A stretch of DNA of 64,000 bases from contig NZ_VLOG01000045.1 of NCBI RefSeq assembly GCF_007655305.1, positions 5,096 through 69,095 of the forward strand, written 5' to 3'. The notes beneath the pieces are model-generated. The model saw nothing but the letters and a program-made list of their open reading frames with translations, was not told the DNA's origin and did no database searches. How positions within the stretch are numbered: the stretch's first letter is position 1; the number at the start of each line of letters is the position of its first letter. Of the stretch, positions 7,438 to 15,860 are shown in pieces. The position numbers and the translations under genes are program-made. The DNA is from Algoriphagus algorifonticola (GTDB taxonomy: Bacteria > Bacteroidota > Bacteroidia > Cytophagales > Cyclobacteriaceae).

Positions 7438-8460
7438 ATGACCTCAACAAATCTAAATACTAACTCTAATGATCCTCGTTCAGAGGATTTCTTAATAATC
7501 AAATCAGCAAATGACTGGATAGATGAAGCCAAAAGTAAACCAATCCCCAAGAAGATATTTGGGCCATTTTGGTATGAGGAAGAGCTATGCATTCTCTTCG
7601 CTGATACCAATCAGGGTAAGTCGCTATTAGCCGTCCAAATCATAGATAGCGTCACTAAGGGAGTTCCGACTCTTGGACTCGAAATGGATCTAAAGGCTTC
7701 CAAAGTCATTTACTTTGACCTGGAATTGACGGCTAAGCAGTTTGAAATGCGATATGCCCAATACGATAAAGTCAAAGATATCTTATTCGACCATTTTGAA
7801 TTTAGCGAGCTTTTTTTGAGAGCTGAAATCAATCCCCATGGATATGATGAATCCATAGAAGAATACGAGACTTTTCTGTTTAAGGAAATTGAAAATCAGA
7901 CTTCTAAATCAGGTGCTAGAATTCTGGTGATCGACAACCTGTCCTGTCTGATTTCAGATAATGAAAAAGCCAAAAACACTACACCATTTCTGATTAGGCT
8001 AAATAATCTAAAGAAGATTTACGGCTGGTCAATCTTATTAATAGCCCATACACCCAAACGGAATTTGTTTGCTCCGATCAGCAGGAATGATATCCAGGGT
8101 AGTAAAAGCTTTATCAACTTAATCGATTCATGCTTCGCTGTGGGGGAAAGCCAAAAAGATCCCTCTGTCAAATATCTAAAGCAAATCAAGGTTCGATATG
8201 GAGCTTTTGAATTTCCATCTGAGAAGGTATTGGTTTGCAAAATCGGCAAGAACACGAACTTCAGTTCCTTTCAATTTTTAGAATTCTCGAATGAGTCCGA
8301 TCATTTGAAGCAGGTGACACTAACAGATAGGTCTCAGATGAAAAGCAAGGCCTTTGAGCTAAAAGAAGAGGGGCATTCGAATGTGAAAATAGCACAGGAA
8401 CTTGGAGTGTCGGAGGGAGCTGTGAGGAAGTGGTTAAAGCAAAATGAGGTAGCTGAATAA
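7438..8460 (+). CDS. RepA-like AAA ATPase with C-terminal HTH
   Basis: A 340-aa RecA/DnaB-fold ATPase of the RepA/AAA_25 type common in mobile elements. The P-loop is ADTNQGKS at residues 55-62, and Walker B is ILVIDNLS with D167. AHTPKR (about residue 202) matches the sensor region. The last ~35 residues form an HTH (FELKEEGHSNVKIAQELGVS, then EGAVRKWLKQN). It probably acts as a replicative helicase or initiator for the excised element. Six 9-bp repeats begin 4 nt after its stop and a primase gene follows, a classic initiator-origin-primase grouping. Confidence 0.8.
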   Translation: MTSTNLNTNSNDPRSEDFLIIKSANDWIDEAKSKPIPKKIFGPFWYEEELCILFADTNQGKSLLAVQIIDSVTKGVPTLGLEMDLKASKVIYFDLELTAKQFEMRYAQYDKVKDILFDHFEFSELFLRAEINPHGYDESIEEYETFLFKEIENQTSKSGARILVIDNLSCLISDNEKAKNTTPFLIRLNNLKKIYGWSILLIAHTPKRNLFAPISRNDIQGSKSFINLIDSCFAVGESQKDPSVKYLKQIKVRYGAFEFPSEKVLVCKIGKNTNFSSFQFLEFSNESDHLKQVTLTDRSQMKSKAFELKEEGHSNVKIAQELGVSEGAVRKWLKQNEVAE

Positions 8461-8464
8461 CCTT

Positions 8465-8518
8465 GTACGAACTGTTCGAACGGTACGAGGGGTACGAGGT
8501 GTGCGATTCGTACGAATT
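8465..8518. repeat. Six-copy 9-bp iteron-like array
   Basis: Hexamers GTACGA, GTTCGA, GTACGA, GTACGA, GTGCGA and GTACGA start at 8465, 8474, 8483, 8492, 8501 and 8510, exactly 9 bp apart, each followed by 3 variable bases. Four copies are exact and two differ by one base. The array starts 4 nt after the repA-like stop and lies ~110 bp before the primase. Iterons between a helicase/initiator and a primase would mark a replication origin; a regulator-binding array is the alternative. Confidence 0.7.
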
Positions 8519-8625
8519 CAACTTGCCCTTACCCCTCTTTTTCTTTTTGCAGGTAATCTGACAATTCACGACAAAAGGAAAGACAAGATTCCTTTAAATC
8601 AAGAAGATGCATTATTTATGTATAG

Positions 8626-9669
8626 ATGTATTTATATAAAAATGTAAATATTATGAACTACTCTGAAGTAAAACAAGAAGCTGCCAAGATCAAACAGACC
8701 TTCCCTGTGCTCGATTATTTTCATAGCCTGGTCAAATCGGGTTTTCTTAAATACGAAGGCATCCACGGCAAAGAATCTTTTTTTGGTTTTTTGGAACAGC
8801 GAACTGGCTCGATTGCCGTAGATGACAAAGCGAATGTGTGGTATGATCATGCCGCAGGAAAGGGCGGAGACGTTATCGCAGCAGTCCAGGAATTTGAAAA
8901 CAAAACCTTCTTCGAATCAGTGGAAAGCCTCTCTGGATCAGTTCCGGTAAGAAAATTTGTTCCTAGACAAAAACCTGAGATTGCCCAGAAAATAGTGGTG
9001 GAAAAGGTGGCTGAGATCAGCCATGATGCACTTATCCAATACATTCGAGGCAGGGGTATTGATCTTCAGGATATTGCTCCTTTCGGTAAAGAGGTGCATT
9101 GGCGGAATAAGGGAAAGCGATATTTCGCAGTGGGTTTTCCAAATGAATCGGGTGGATGGGTACTTCGATCCTCTATTTTTAAGGGGAACATTCTTGGAGG
9201 AGGTACTTCAATTCGAATCCTTGGGACTGTTAAAGGCATCAAAGTTTTTGAAGGCTGGTTTGACTTTCTGAGTTATCTGAAGCTTTCTAGAGCTACAGAT
9301 TTCAAAGCCATTATTCTGAATAGTACTGCCAATCTCAGTTTTCGCTTAATTCTGGATGTTTTGGAAGAGTGTGAAGTAGTTGATCTCTATTTGGATAATG
9401 ATGTTACGGGAGAGAAGTGTACAATTAATTTTATTAGAGTAGCCCAGCTATTCCGTTATTGCCTTCAAAAAGGATCACCTACCGATTGGGATTTGGAGGC
9501 ATTGAGGGGGAGTAGGGACAAAATTGGAATTCTCCTTTCCAATATGAAAATCATTCCTTCAGAAGCGATGGAAATCTGGAAGATCCAAACGAATGTTTCT
9601 GATCAAAGATGTCACTTTTCTGGTTTTGAGGATGTTAATGCATTTTTGGTGGGTGGGGTTCACAAGTGA
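8626..9669 (+). CDS. CHC2/toprim DNA primase
   Basis: A 347-aa protein with DnaG-like parts. The N-terminal zinc-finger-like region (residues ~15-85) keeps the FPVLDYFHSLV and WYDHAAGKGGDVI pattern, though without obvious zinc cysteines, and a toprim domain follows (KVFEGWFDFLSYL, then VDLYLDNDVTGEKC at about residues 250-265, with the acidic DND pair). The alternative ATG at 8653 is equally plausible; the first nine codons overlap an AT-rich 19-bp repeat and may be non-coding. It probably makes primers for replication of the excised element or the transferred strand. Pairs with the RepA-like gene upstream. Confidence 0.8.
   Translation: MYLYKNVNIMNYSEVKQEAAKIKQTFPVLDYFHSLVKSGFLKYEGIHGKESFFGFLEQRTGSIAVDDKANVWYDHAAGKGGDVIAAVQEFENKTFFESVESLSGSVPVRKFVPRQKPEIAQKIVVEKVAEISHDALIQYIRGRGIDLQDIAPFGKEVHWRNKGKRYFAVGFPNESGGWVLRSSIFKGNILGGGTSIRILGTVKGIKVFEGWFDFLSYLKLSRATDFKAIILNSTANLSFRLILDVLEECEVVDLYLDNDVTGEKCTINFIRVAQLFRYCLQKGSPTDWDLEALRGSRDKIGILLSNMKIIPSEAMEIWKIQTNVSDQRCHFSGFEDVNAFLVGGVHK
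8628..8646. repeat. 19-bp AT-rich repeat, copy A
   Basis: GTATTTATATAAAAATGTA, identical to 31718-31736, 23 kb away between parA and the XRE gene. Here it covers the first possible start of the primase. A shared regulatory site is possible; AT-richness makes chance less remote than the length implies. Confidence 0.55.
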
Positions 9670-9745
9670 CAATATTCGGTCTGGGGGTTAAAGTGGAATA
9701 CTTTGGAGTCTCGTCAATACAAAAGCTAATTGGGATCAACTTCAA

Positions 9746-10708
9746 ATGTTATATAAAGGTAAATCTGAAGTCAGGCCATCTGAAAGAAAAGTTGCAGTAC
9801 CAGTTAGAATCATGAATACGCAATCCGTCCAGGCACTGGCAGATTTGGAGCAGAAATTAATTCTTAAAGCCTATAGCCCATCTACAGTAAAGAACTATTG
9901 ATCATCATTAACTCAATTTTTATCTTTTTTTGAAAGTCGAAATATTAAGGATGTGACAAAGGAAGAAATAGAAGCCTTTGTCTATCATCAGATCACCAAA
10001 TATAAAATTTCAGAAAGTGCGCAAAATACGTTGATAAACGCGATTAAGGCGTATTATGAACACGTGCTGGGTAGAGAACGGACTATTTATGATATCCAAC
10101 GACCTAAGAAAAGCCTAACGCTGCCCAATGTACTCAGTCAGGAAGAGATCAAAGCAATCCTTTGCAGTGTGGAGAATATAAAGCACCGAGCTGTATTGAT
10201 GCTTATTTACAGTGCTGGATTAAGAATAAGTGAAGCTATCAACCTTTCGTCGGAATATCTAAACCTAAGAAAACGAGATATTCATTCTGATGATGGTTAC
10301 ATTTTCATCAAGGGAGGAAAAGGAAAAAAAGATAGGAAAACTGTGCTTTCACCAATTCTGCTAGTAATGCTTAGAGAGTATTACAAAGCTTATAAGCCCA
10401 GTTATTGGCTATTTGAAGGGCAGGAAGGAGGTCAGTATTCAGCGACAAGCATTCAAGCCGTTTTTCGAAGAGCAATAAAGAATAGCAATTCAAACCCTTG
10501 GGCGACTGTACACACTTTGCGTCACAGTTTTGCAACTCATCTACTTCAAAAGGGGACAAATTTGCGTTATGTGCAAGCTCTCCTTGGTCATGAAAGTAGT
10601 AAGACCACTGAAATATATACGCATGTGCTATCGATATCAAATAAAAATATTCAAAGTCCACTTGATGGGATCGACGAAATCCTTAATTTGGTCACAGCAG
10701 ATCCCTAA
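9746..10708 (+). pseudogene. Second tyrosine recombinase with in-frame TGA
   Basis: One continuous frame runs from an ATG at 9746 to 10708 except for a TGA at 9899-9901. Before the stop it reads LKAYSPSTVKNY, after it SSLTQFLSFFESR: an unbroken SAM-like core-binding domain of a XerD/IntI-like recombinase. The catalytic part is complete: AGLRISEA (R), GKGKKDRK (K), HTLRHSFATHLL (H, R), LGHES (H) and EIYTHV (Y). CGA to TGA is the simplest mutation. A GTG at 9953 could start a shortened catalytic-only protein. Probably inactive; a remnant of an older integration or an integron-like element inside the larger one. Confidence 0.75.
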
Positions 10709-10793
10709 AGACCTGTGGACAATGGTGATATATAGGCAATAGGGAAGTGGTGATGCTGTAACCAAAAAGTATTATAGCTAATAATGAAAACTC

Positions 10794-11525
10794 ATGGAAG
10801 GAAAACAAACAGCATTATTTGACGAGAGATTCCTCGAATCATTTACTGGTACTGGAATAGTGAGTGAACCAAAGATTGCTATAATAGAGCTAATTGCAAA
10901 TTCTTGGGATGCAGGTGCCTCTAAAGTGGAAATCAAATGGCCTAACGAATCAGACAATTCTTTCTTCATCAGAGATAATGGACATGGGATGTCTGAATCC
11001 GAATTTGATAAACGTTTTAGAAAATTGGCATATAATAGGCAAAGAGATCAGGGTATTTATGCTGAAATACCTAGAGAAAACTCATTTATTTCAAAACGAC
11101 TTGCTTTTGGAAAAAACGGCAAAGGACGATTTGCAGGGTTTTGTTTTGGTCCGTCTTTCTTTGTTAAAACATGGAAAAAGAATAATGAAGTTACTGTAAA
11201 AGTATTTAAAGGGAATGAAGGCGAAATATTCTTCCAGAAAATAGATAGTAAAGAAGGAGTAACTGGACATGGAACAATGGTTTATGCAGATAATGCCAAA
11301 ATTCCCATAATCTCGGCTAATTTAATCAAAAGAGAGATTGGTATGAGATTCCTTACTGACCCAAATTTCGAAGTTGCAATTGATGGAGAAAAAATAACCT
11401 TTCTAGATATACCAGAGAAAAATATTAAGGAGTTTATTCTAACCGTGGAAGGTTTTGGAGAAGTTAAACTAATTGCAATCGATACTTTATCAACTGACAA
11501 AACTACCCATCAACATGGCATGTGA
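10794..11525 (+). CDS. GHKL ATPase domain protein (5' part of split gene)
   Basis: 243 aa with a GHKL (Hsp90/MutL/MORC-type) ATPase fold: N-box IIELIANSWDAGAS with N36, G1 box DNGHGM at 61-66, and a glycine lid FGKNGKGRFAGF near 104-115. The frame ends TTHQHGM-stop, and the next gene begins on the overlapping GTGA in another frame with VNGRLVGECSW. In the GHKL-nuclease family I expect these two parts in one chain, so I suspect a small deletion at about 11515-11520. Coupled translation of two subunits is the other possibility. Likely an energy-dependent sensor in an anti-phage system. Confidence 0.75.
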   Translation: MEGKQTALFDERFLESFTGTGIVSEPKIAIIELIANSWDAGASKVEIKWPNESDNSFFIRDNGHGMSESEFDKRFRKLAYNRQRDQGIYAEIPRENSFISKRLAFGKNGKGRFAGFCFGPSFFVKTWKKNNEVTVKVFKGNEGEIFFQKIDSKEGVTGHGTMVYADNAKIPIISANLIKREIGMRFLTDPNFEVAIDGEKITFLDIPEKNIKEFILTVEGFGEVKLIAIDTLSTDKTTHQHGM

Positions 11526-12694
11526 ATGGGAGGTTAGTTGGTGAGTGTTCGTGGAAAGGAACTGGTATGGATCATCTTATTGACGGAAGACGTATAGAAG
11601 CCAAAAGATTTATCTTTATCGTTTTGGCAGATATTTTAAATTCCGAAAAAAACATACATCCGGATTGGTCTGGATTTAAATCAAATAGTGACGAATTTCA
11701 ATCAGTAAATGAGGTTGTACTCAACAAGGTTAAAGATTTTGTTTTGGATATTTCTAAAGAAAAACGTAAAGAAACTTTTTATGACATCAAATCACAAAAT
11801 AATCAAACTCTTAAAAGGATTGGGCTAATTGGTCAAACAAAATGGAATTCGTTTATAACTCAAGTGCAGGAGGAATGCCCATCAATTAATGAAACAGAAC
11901 TTGCAAAGCTTGGGACAATCCTAGCCAATTTGGAGGAATCACAATCTCAATTCAGCCTTATACACGCTCTATATGAACTTGATCCAAATCAACTGGATAA
12001 TCTCAATGAGATTCTAGAAGAATGGAATGTGGATCTTGCAAAAATAGTTTTGGATGAACTTCAATTTAGGCTAAAATTATTGGAGCAGTTAAAAATCAAA
12101 GTACTTTCAAAGGATACTGATGAGGTTCAGGAGTTGCAACCTTTATTCAAAAAGGGCCTATGGATTTTTGGACCCGAATACGAAACTATCGAATACACCT
12201 CAAATCAAGGAATGACATCAGTAATACAAAATTTATACGGAGGAATAGAGAAAGGCTCAAGAAAAAGACCAGATTTCGCAATTTTAAGTGACAGTACAGT
12301 AGGTCTCTACTCATATCCTAAATATGATGATGAAGGCGGTGAAATTGGCGTAGATAGACTTACGATAGTGGAATTAAAAAAGCCAGGTGTTCCCCTTAGT
12401 TCAGAGCAAAAAAGTCAAGCATGGGGATATGTGAAGGAGTTAACAAAAAAAGGATATGTCACTCCTGAAAATAAAATAACATGTTTCGTTCTCGGTTCGG
12501 AAATTGATCCACTTGAAGCTCAGGAAACGCATCAAGGGGGAACTAAAATAATTCCTTTACTTTACGATACTGTAGTAAAACGGGCTAACAGCCGATTACT
12601 AAATCTTTATGACAAAGTAAAAAATTCACCATTTCTCGAAAATGTAAGACTGGAAGAAGAGCTTAACGGTCAAATGAACTTATTAGAAAATTAA
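11522..12694 (+). CDS. PD-(D/E)XK nuclease partner (3' part of split GHKL gene)
   Basis: 390 aa. The first ~40 residues continue the transducer part of the GHKL protein, residues ~120-200 look helical, and a C-terminal nuclease domain has RPDFAI (D251), then IVELKKPG (E284, K286) and QAWGYV: the D...E-x-K active site with a trailing Q, resembling Shedu-type/DUF4263 nucleases. The GTG start overlaps the stop of the upstream ATPase gene. Together the two halves would be an ATP-driven DNA-cutting defence protein. If the frame break is real the nuclease half may be unregulated or dead. Confidence 0.7.
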   Translation: MNGRLVGECSWKGTGMDHLIDGRRIEAKRFIFIVLADILNSEKNIHPDWSGFKSNSDEFQSVNEVVLNKVKDFVLDISKEKRKETFYDIKSQNNQTLKRIGLIGQTKWNSFITQVQEECPSINETELAKLGTILANLEESQSQFSLIHALYELDPNQLDNLNEILEEWNVDLAKIVLDELQFRLKLLEQLKIKVLSKDTDEVQELQPLFKKGLWIFGPEYETIEYTSNQGMTSVIQNLYGGIEKGSRKRPDFAILSDSTVGLYSYPKYDDEGGEIGVDRLTIVELKKPGVPLSSEQKSQAWGYVKELTKKGYVTPENKITCFVLGSEIDPLEAQETHQGGTKIIPLLYDTVVKRANSRLLNLYDKVKNSPFLENVRLEEELNGQMNLLEN

Positions 12695-12781
12695 TAGGCC
12701 ATAACAATTTGTAGAAATTAGAGCCTTTCATTGCTACAGCACAACCAAAACTACGATTCTTACATTGACGTTATTTTTTAA

Positions 12782-13987
12782 ATGAAAAGAGCAATAATAC
12801 TTGGAGCAGGGGCTTCTAAAAGCTATAACAAATCTAAAACAGGTGTGAAAATGCCTGTTGCATTAGACTTTTTTGAAACCTTTAGAAAACTTGAAATTTC
12901 AGAAAATCCTTGGGTATTAATTGGACATTTAATTAACTATATATCTGATAGAGATAAAGTTGATGCACTCCAATTTTTGAATTTTTCTGAAGATATCGAA
13001 TTACTGCATTCTGAAATTCAAAAAAAATTGTACAAGGCTTTACATCGTGGAAATATTTTTAGACACCCAGATGGTATTCAACAATTAAAGGCTTATAATG
13101 AATTGATATTTCTTTTTGTAAGTGTAATAAATGAAATTCAGAATGGTGATGAATCTTTAACTCATAAAAATTTAGCTAAACAACTTTCTACGAGAGACTC
13201 AATCATAACTTTTAATTGGGATACTTTGATGGACAGAGCTTTAATGAAAGAAACTGATTGGAATAGTGGAAATGGATATTTTGTACAGCCTTCTGCCGTT
13301 TTCAGGGATGATTGGATTTATAATGATGATCAATCTATTGAACGAAATTTCCCGAAGTTGTTAAAACTTCACGGTTCTAGTAATTGGATTACAAGTCATA
13401 TTATACCTAGCAAAGAAGGCAAATTTGAATTAAGCCAGGAAACTAATGTAGAAGACTTCTATGTCTTCGAACGAGCAACTAAACCATATGCAACCTATGC
13501 TGGTAGATACATGTCTGGATATGAAGAGTTCTCATATGGCTATTATCCACCAAATCTTCCCTTGATAGGTAAACCTGCTCCTGAAGGTTATACAATAGTA
13601 AAAAGCAGAATTAAAAACCCTTTGATGCCTGAAGGAAAATCGAATGATAAAGGTTTGTATTCTATGCCATTAATAATTCCCCCGGTAAAAAATAAAGAAT
13701 ACGATTTATTTGGAACATTATTTACTCGAGTTTGGGCTGAAGCACAAAGAGAAATTGAAAACGCAGAGGAAATCTATATAATAGGATATTCATTTCCTGT
13801 AACTGATATTAGAACTGATCAATTGTTTAAATCGGCATTTCTCAAACGGAAAACATTTCCAAAGATTATTATCCATAATCCCAACCCGGATTTGATCTTT
13901 GAAAGATTCACATTTGATTATGGCATACCCTCATCTTACATCATCGTCAAAAAGGAATACTTTGATGAAACCTTTAAATTTGAATAA
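12782..13987 (+). CDS. SIR2-like protein, probable defence NADase
   Basis: 401 aa with the SIR2_2-like pattern: nucleotide-binding GAGAS at 8-12, ITFNWDTLMDRAL with N145, and LLKLHGSSNW with H197, the Asn and His used by defence-associated SIR2 NADases. A long insertion (~205-310) and a C-terminal region with YIIGYSFPVTDIRTDQ, typical of this family, follow. No zinc-binding cysteines of protein deacetylases are seen. It lies 87 nt after the GHKL-nuclease pair on the same strand and has similar AT-rich composition. I infer NAD depletion on phage sensing, either alone or as effector for its neighbours. Confidence 0.8.
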   Translation: MKRAIILGAGASKSYNKSKTGVKMPVALDFFETFRKLEISENPWVLIGHLINYISDRDKVDALQFLNFSEDIELLHSEIQKKLYKALHRGNIFRHPDGIQQLKAYNELIFLFVSVINEIQNGDESLTHKNLAKQLSTRDSIITFNWDTLMDRALMKETDWNSGNGYFVQPSAVFRDDWIYNDDQSIERNFPKLLKLHGSSNWITSHIIPSKEGKFELSQETNVEDFYVFERATKPYATYAGRYMSGYEEFSYGYYPPNLPLIGKPAPEGYTIVKSRIKNPLMPEGKSNDKGLYSMPLIIPPVKNKEYDLFGTLFTRVWAEAQREIENAEEIYIIGYSFPVTDIRTDQLFKSAFLKRKTFPKIIIHNPNPDLIFERFTFDYGIPSSYIIVKKEYFDETFKFE

Positions 13988-14128
13988 AAACTGTTCATTT
14001 AATAAAAAATAAATAATAAAAAACTTGTAACACCACCTATGCCGCTCCACTTAGGGATAATACTCATAGCCAAAAGTTGTGCTGCATACAAGGATAGCTG
14101 ACTGAAAAATTATTACCACTGCAGGAAA

Positions 14129-15127
14129 TTGAAGATTCTCTATAAATATCGCCCACTTTCAGAATTTCTTTTTAAGGAACTTTACTATCAAGAGTTGTAC
14201 TTCGCTTCCTACTTCGAATTGAATGACCCGCTTGATTTGTCGGCTCGGATTGAATTTAGTTGTGAGAAATCCGAGCAAGTAGAATATCTGATTTATTTTC
14301 TTTTTAAGTCAACCCTATCGCTCAATGATGCCTTAACTGACAAAAAAAGGAAGAACGACAAAAACCTACTTGCATTCAATGACAACAGAACAAAGGTTGC
14401 AGAATTTCAGCAAACGGTTTTTGAATATATAAACCAGCTAAAAGATGAAAAAGAAAGAGTTTGGGATATTGATATTAAAAGCATTATTGATTCCGCATCA
14501 AAGAAACACAATCTAGAATTCCAATTTGATTCAGAGAATTTCAAAAGCGTACTTAAACGTATATCGTCAAAATTTCTTGAAAATAGTTATGCTACTTGCT
14601 TTTCAGAAAGCAATGATGATTTTTTAATGTGGTCGCACTATTCCAGCAAGCATTCAGGAATCTGTTTAGAGTTTGCGTTAGAAAATTCAGGTCTTTTCCC
14701 TTACATCGGGAAAGCTCGAAGGAAATTAGATTGCAAAAAATACAAAGAAAGACTATCCAAATGGGATTTAGAAACCCACGTGTATTGGGACAGAATTAAA
14801 AAAGTTAATTATGAGAGCGAACAGCCGTTTATAAATTTTTTCGAGTTTTCACAAGTTTTTGAAAATGAACACGATTGTGATTTGATAGGTCTTTCAAAAC
14901 CTTGGACACATCATTTTGCTCATCAATTAGAATGGGTTTTCTCTACCAAAACTGCACCGTGGAAATATGAAAAGGAATGGAGAGCGATTCATATAAACTT
15001 TGGAAATCCCCAAGAACCAGAAGAAAGAATCCGACATTATCCACTTGAAAGTCTGAAAGCTATCTATTTTGGTATGCGAACTCCAGAAAACGTAAAGAAG
15101 AGAATCTTTCACATTTTTGATAAGTAA
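14129..15127 (+). CDS. DUF2971 family protein
   Basis: 332 aa. LYKYRPLSEF at the start, FASYFELNDPLD, then FLMWSHYSSKHSGICLEF mid-protein and KYEKEWRAIH near the end are the DUF2971 signatures. The start is a TTG at 14129 behind GCAGGA; no ATG fits. The biochemical function of the family is not known to me; members are frequent in defence islands and are suspected abortive-infection factors. It follows the SIR2-like gene by 141 nt, a gap with no recognisable gene. Length is complete. Confidence 0.65.
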   Translation: MKILYKYRPLSEFLFKELYYQELYFASYFELNDPLDLSARIEFSCEKSEQVEYLIYFLFKSTLSLNDALTDKKRKNDKNLLAFNDNRTKVAEFQQTVFEYINQLKDEKERVWDIDIKSIIDSASKKHNLEFQFDSENFKSVLKRISSKFLENSYATCFSESNDDFLMWSHYSSKHSGICLEFALENSGLFPYIGKARRKLDCKKYKERLSKWDLETHVYWDRIKKVNYESEQPFINFFEFSQVFENEHDCDLIGLSKPWTHHFAHQLEWVFSTKTAPWKYEKEWRAIHINFGNPQEPEERIRHYPLESLKAIYFGMRTPENVKKRIFHIFDK

Positions 15128-15491
15128 GCAAAAGAACTACAATACTTTGAATGTAAACCGACAAACGGGAAAGACCTAGAATTTATTGAATGGGAATATT
15201 ATGAATAATATGCCAACGCATGGAGAGAAAAAGAAACGGCCCGACCCTTCGCATTTTTAAGAAGAGTTGTCATCCGAATTGCCCCAAGCATTTGGCACAT
15301 GCCATAGCCGCGCCAGACTATAAATAGTAGGCAGTGTGAATTCGAGATAGGTCAGTAATATCATCCATACCCTAAGTATATTATACTTATAAAGTTCAGC
15401 CTGGCCAGCAATAAAGCACCTTATTTTATTCGCTATTAGTTTTGGTCAACAGTAAAATTCTTTACAAAACATTATCTTTACAAAAAACAAA
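15128..15491. other. Intergenic region between defence and cargo genes
   Basis: 364 bp without a supported gene. A short stretch after 15130 (...NGKDLEFIEWEYYE) may be the end of a lost gene. The part near 15460-15480 is AT-rich and holds TATCTTTA, a weak -7-like box before the ArsR gene. Confidence 0.4.
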
Positions 15492-15764
15492 ATGACAATG
15501 GATTTGCTCAAAATATCAAAAGCACTGGCTGATGCCACGCGGTTCAAAATTCTAAAGATACTCATGGCAAAAGGAGAAATCAGTTGCAGTGAATTGGAAG
15601 GCCACTTTACGCTTTCTCAACCTACCATTTCACACCACTCTAAAATACTGTTTGATTGCGGACTTATCCATGCAAAAAAGGATGGACAACATTCGCTTTT
15701 ATCGGTAAATAAGAAGTTGTTAGAAAAATACCTCACATCCCTTAAAGAAGAATTGGTCAAGTAA
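15492..15764 (+). CDS. ArsR-family transcriptional regulator
   Basis: 90 aa, a single winged-HTH: LADATRFKILKILMAKGEIS then CSELEGHFTLSQPTISHHSK with recognition helix SQPTISHHSKIL, and a beta-wing CGLIHAKKDGQHSLLSVN. No cysteine pair typical of arsenic sensors is evident; C36 and C54 are scattered, so the signal is probably not a metal. It is the first gene before a redox cluster on the same strand, and a perfect 20-bp inverted repeat follows its stop, so it likely represses that cluster. Confidence 0.85.
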   Translation: MTMDLLKISKALADATRFKILKILMAKGEISCSELEGHFTLSQPTISHHSKILFDCGLIHAKKDGQHSLLSVNKKLLEKYLTSLKEELVK

Positions 15765-15783
15765 TTTTTTTTATTCAATATAT

Positions 15784-15803
15784 AGATATATTTCAATATA
15801 TCT
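15784..15803. promoter_or_regulatory. Perfect 20-bp inverted repeat, likely ArsR operator
   Basis: AGATATAT (15784-15791), spacer TTCA, ATATATCT (15796-15803). It ends 13 bp before a TAnnTTTG box and lies between arsR-like and the first reductase gene, as an operator would. The decamer TTCAATATAT is also directly repeated at 15774 and 15792. Confidence 0.6.
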
Positions 15804-15815
15804 TTTAATTTTGAT

Positions 15816-15823
15816 TAAGTTTG
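15816..15823 (+). promoter_or_regulatory. -7 promoter box of the reductase operon
   Basis: TAAGTTTG matches TAnnTTTG exactly, 38 nt before the ATG at 15861. No clear -33 TTTG is visible because the inverted repeat occupies that position. Confidence 0.5.
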
Positions 15824-15860
15824 TGAAAACATCTACCAACTAATTTAAAAACAAAAAATT

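Noticed and set aside
9899-9901. TGA as a recoded or selenocysteine codon
   Set aside because: No selenocysteine-type hairpin is evident and tyrosine recombinases do not use it; a nonsense mutation is simpler.
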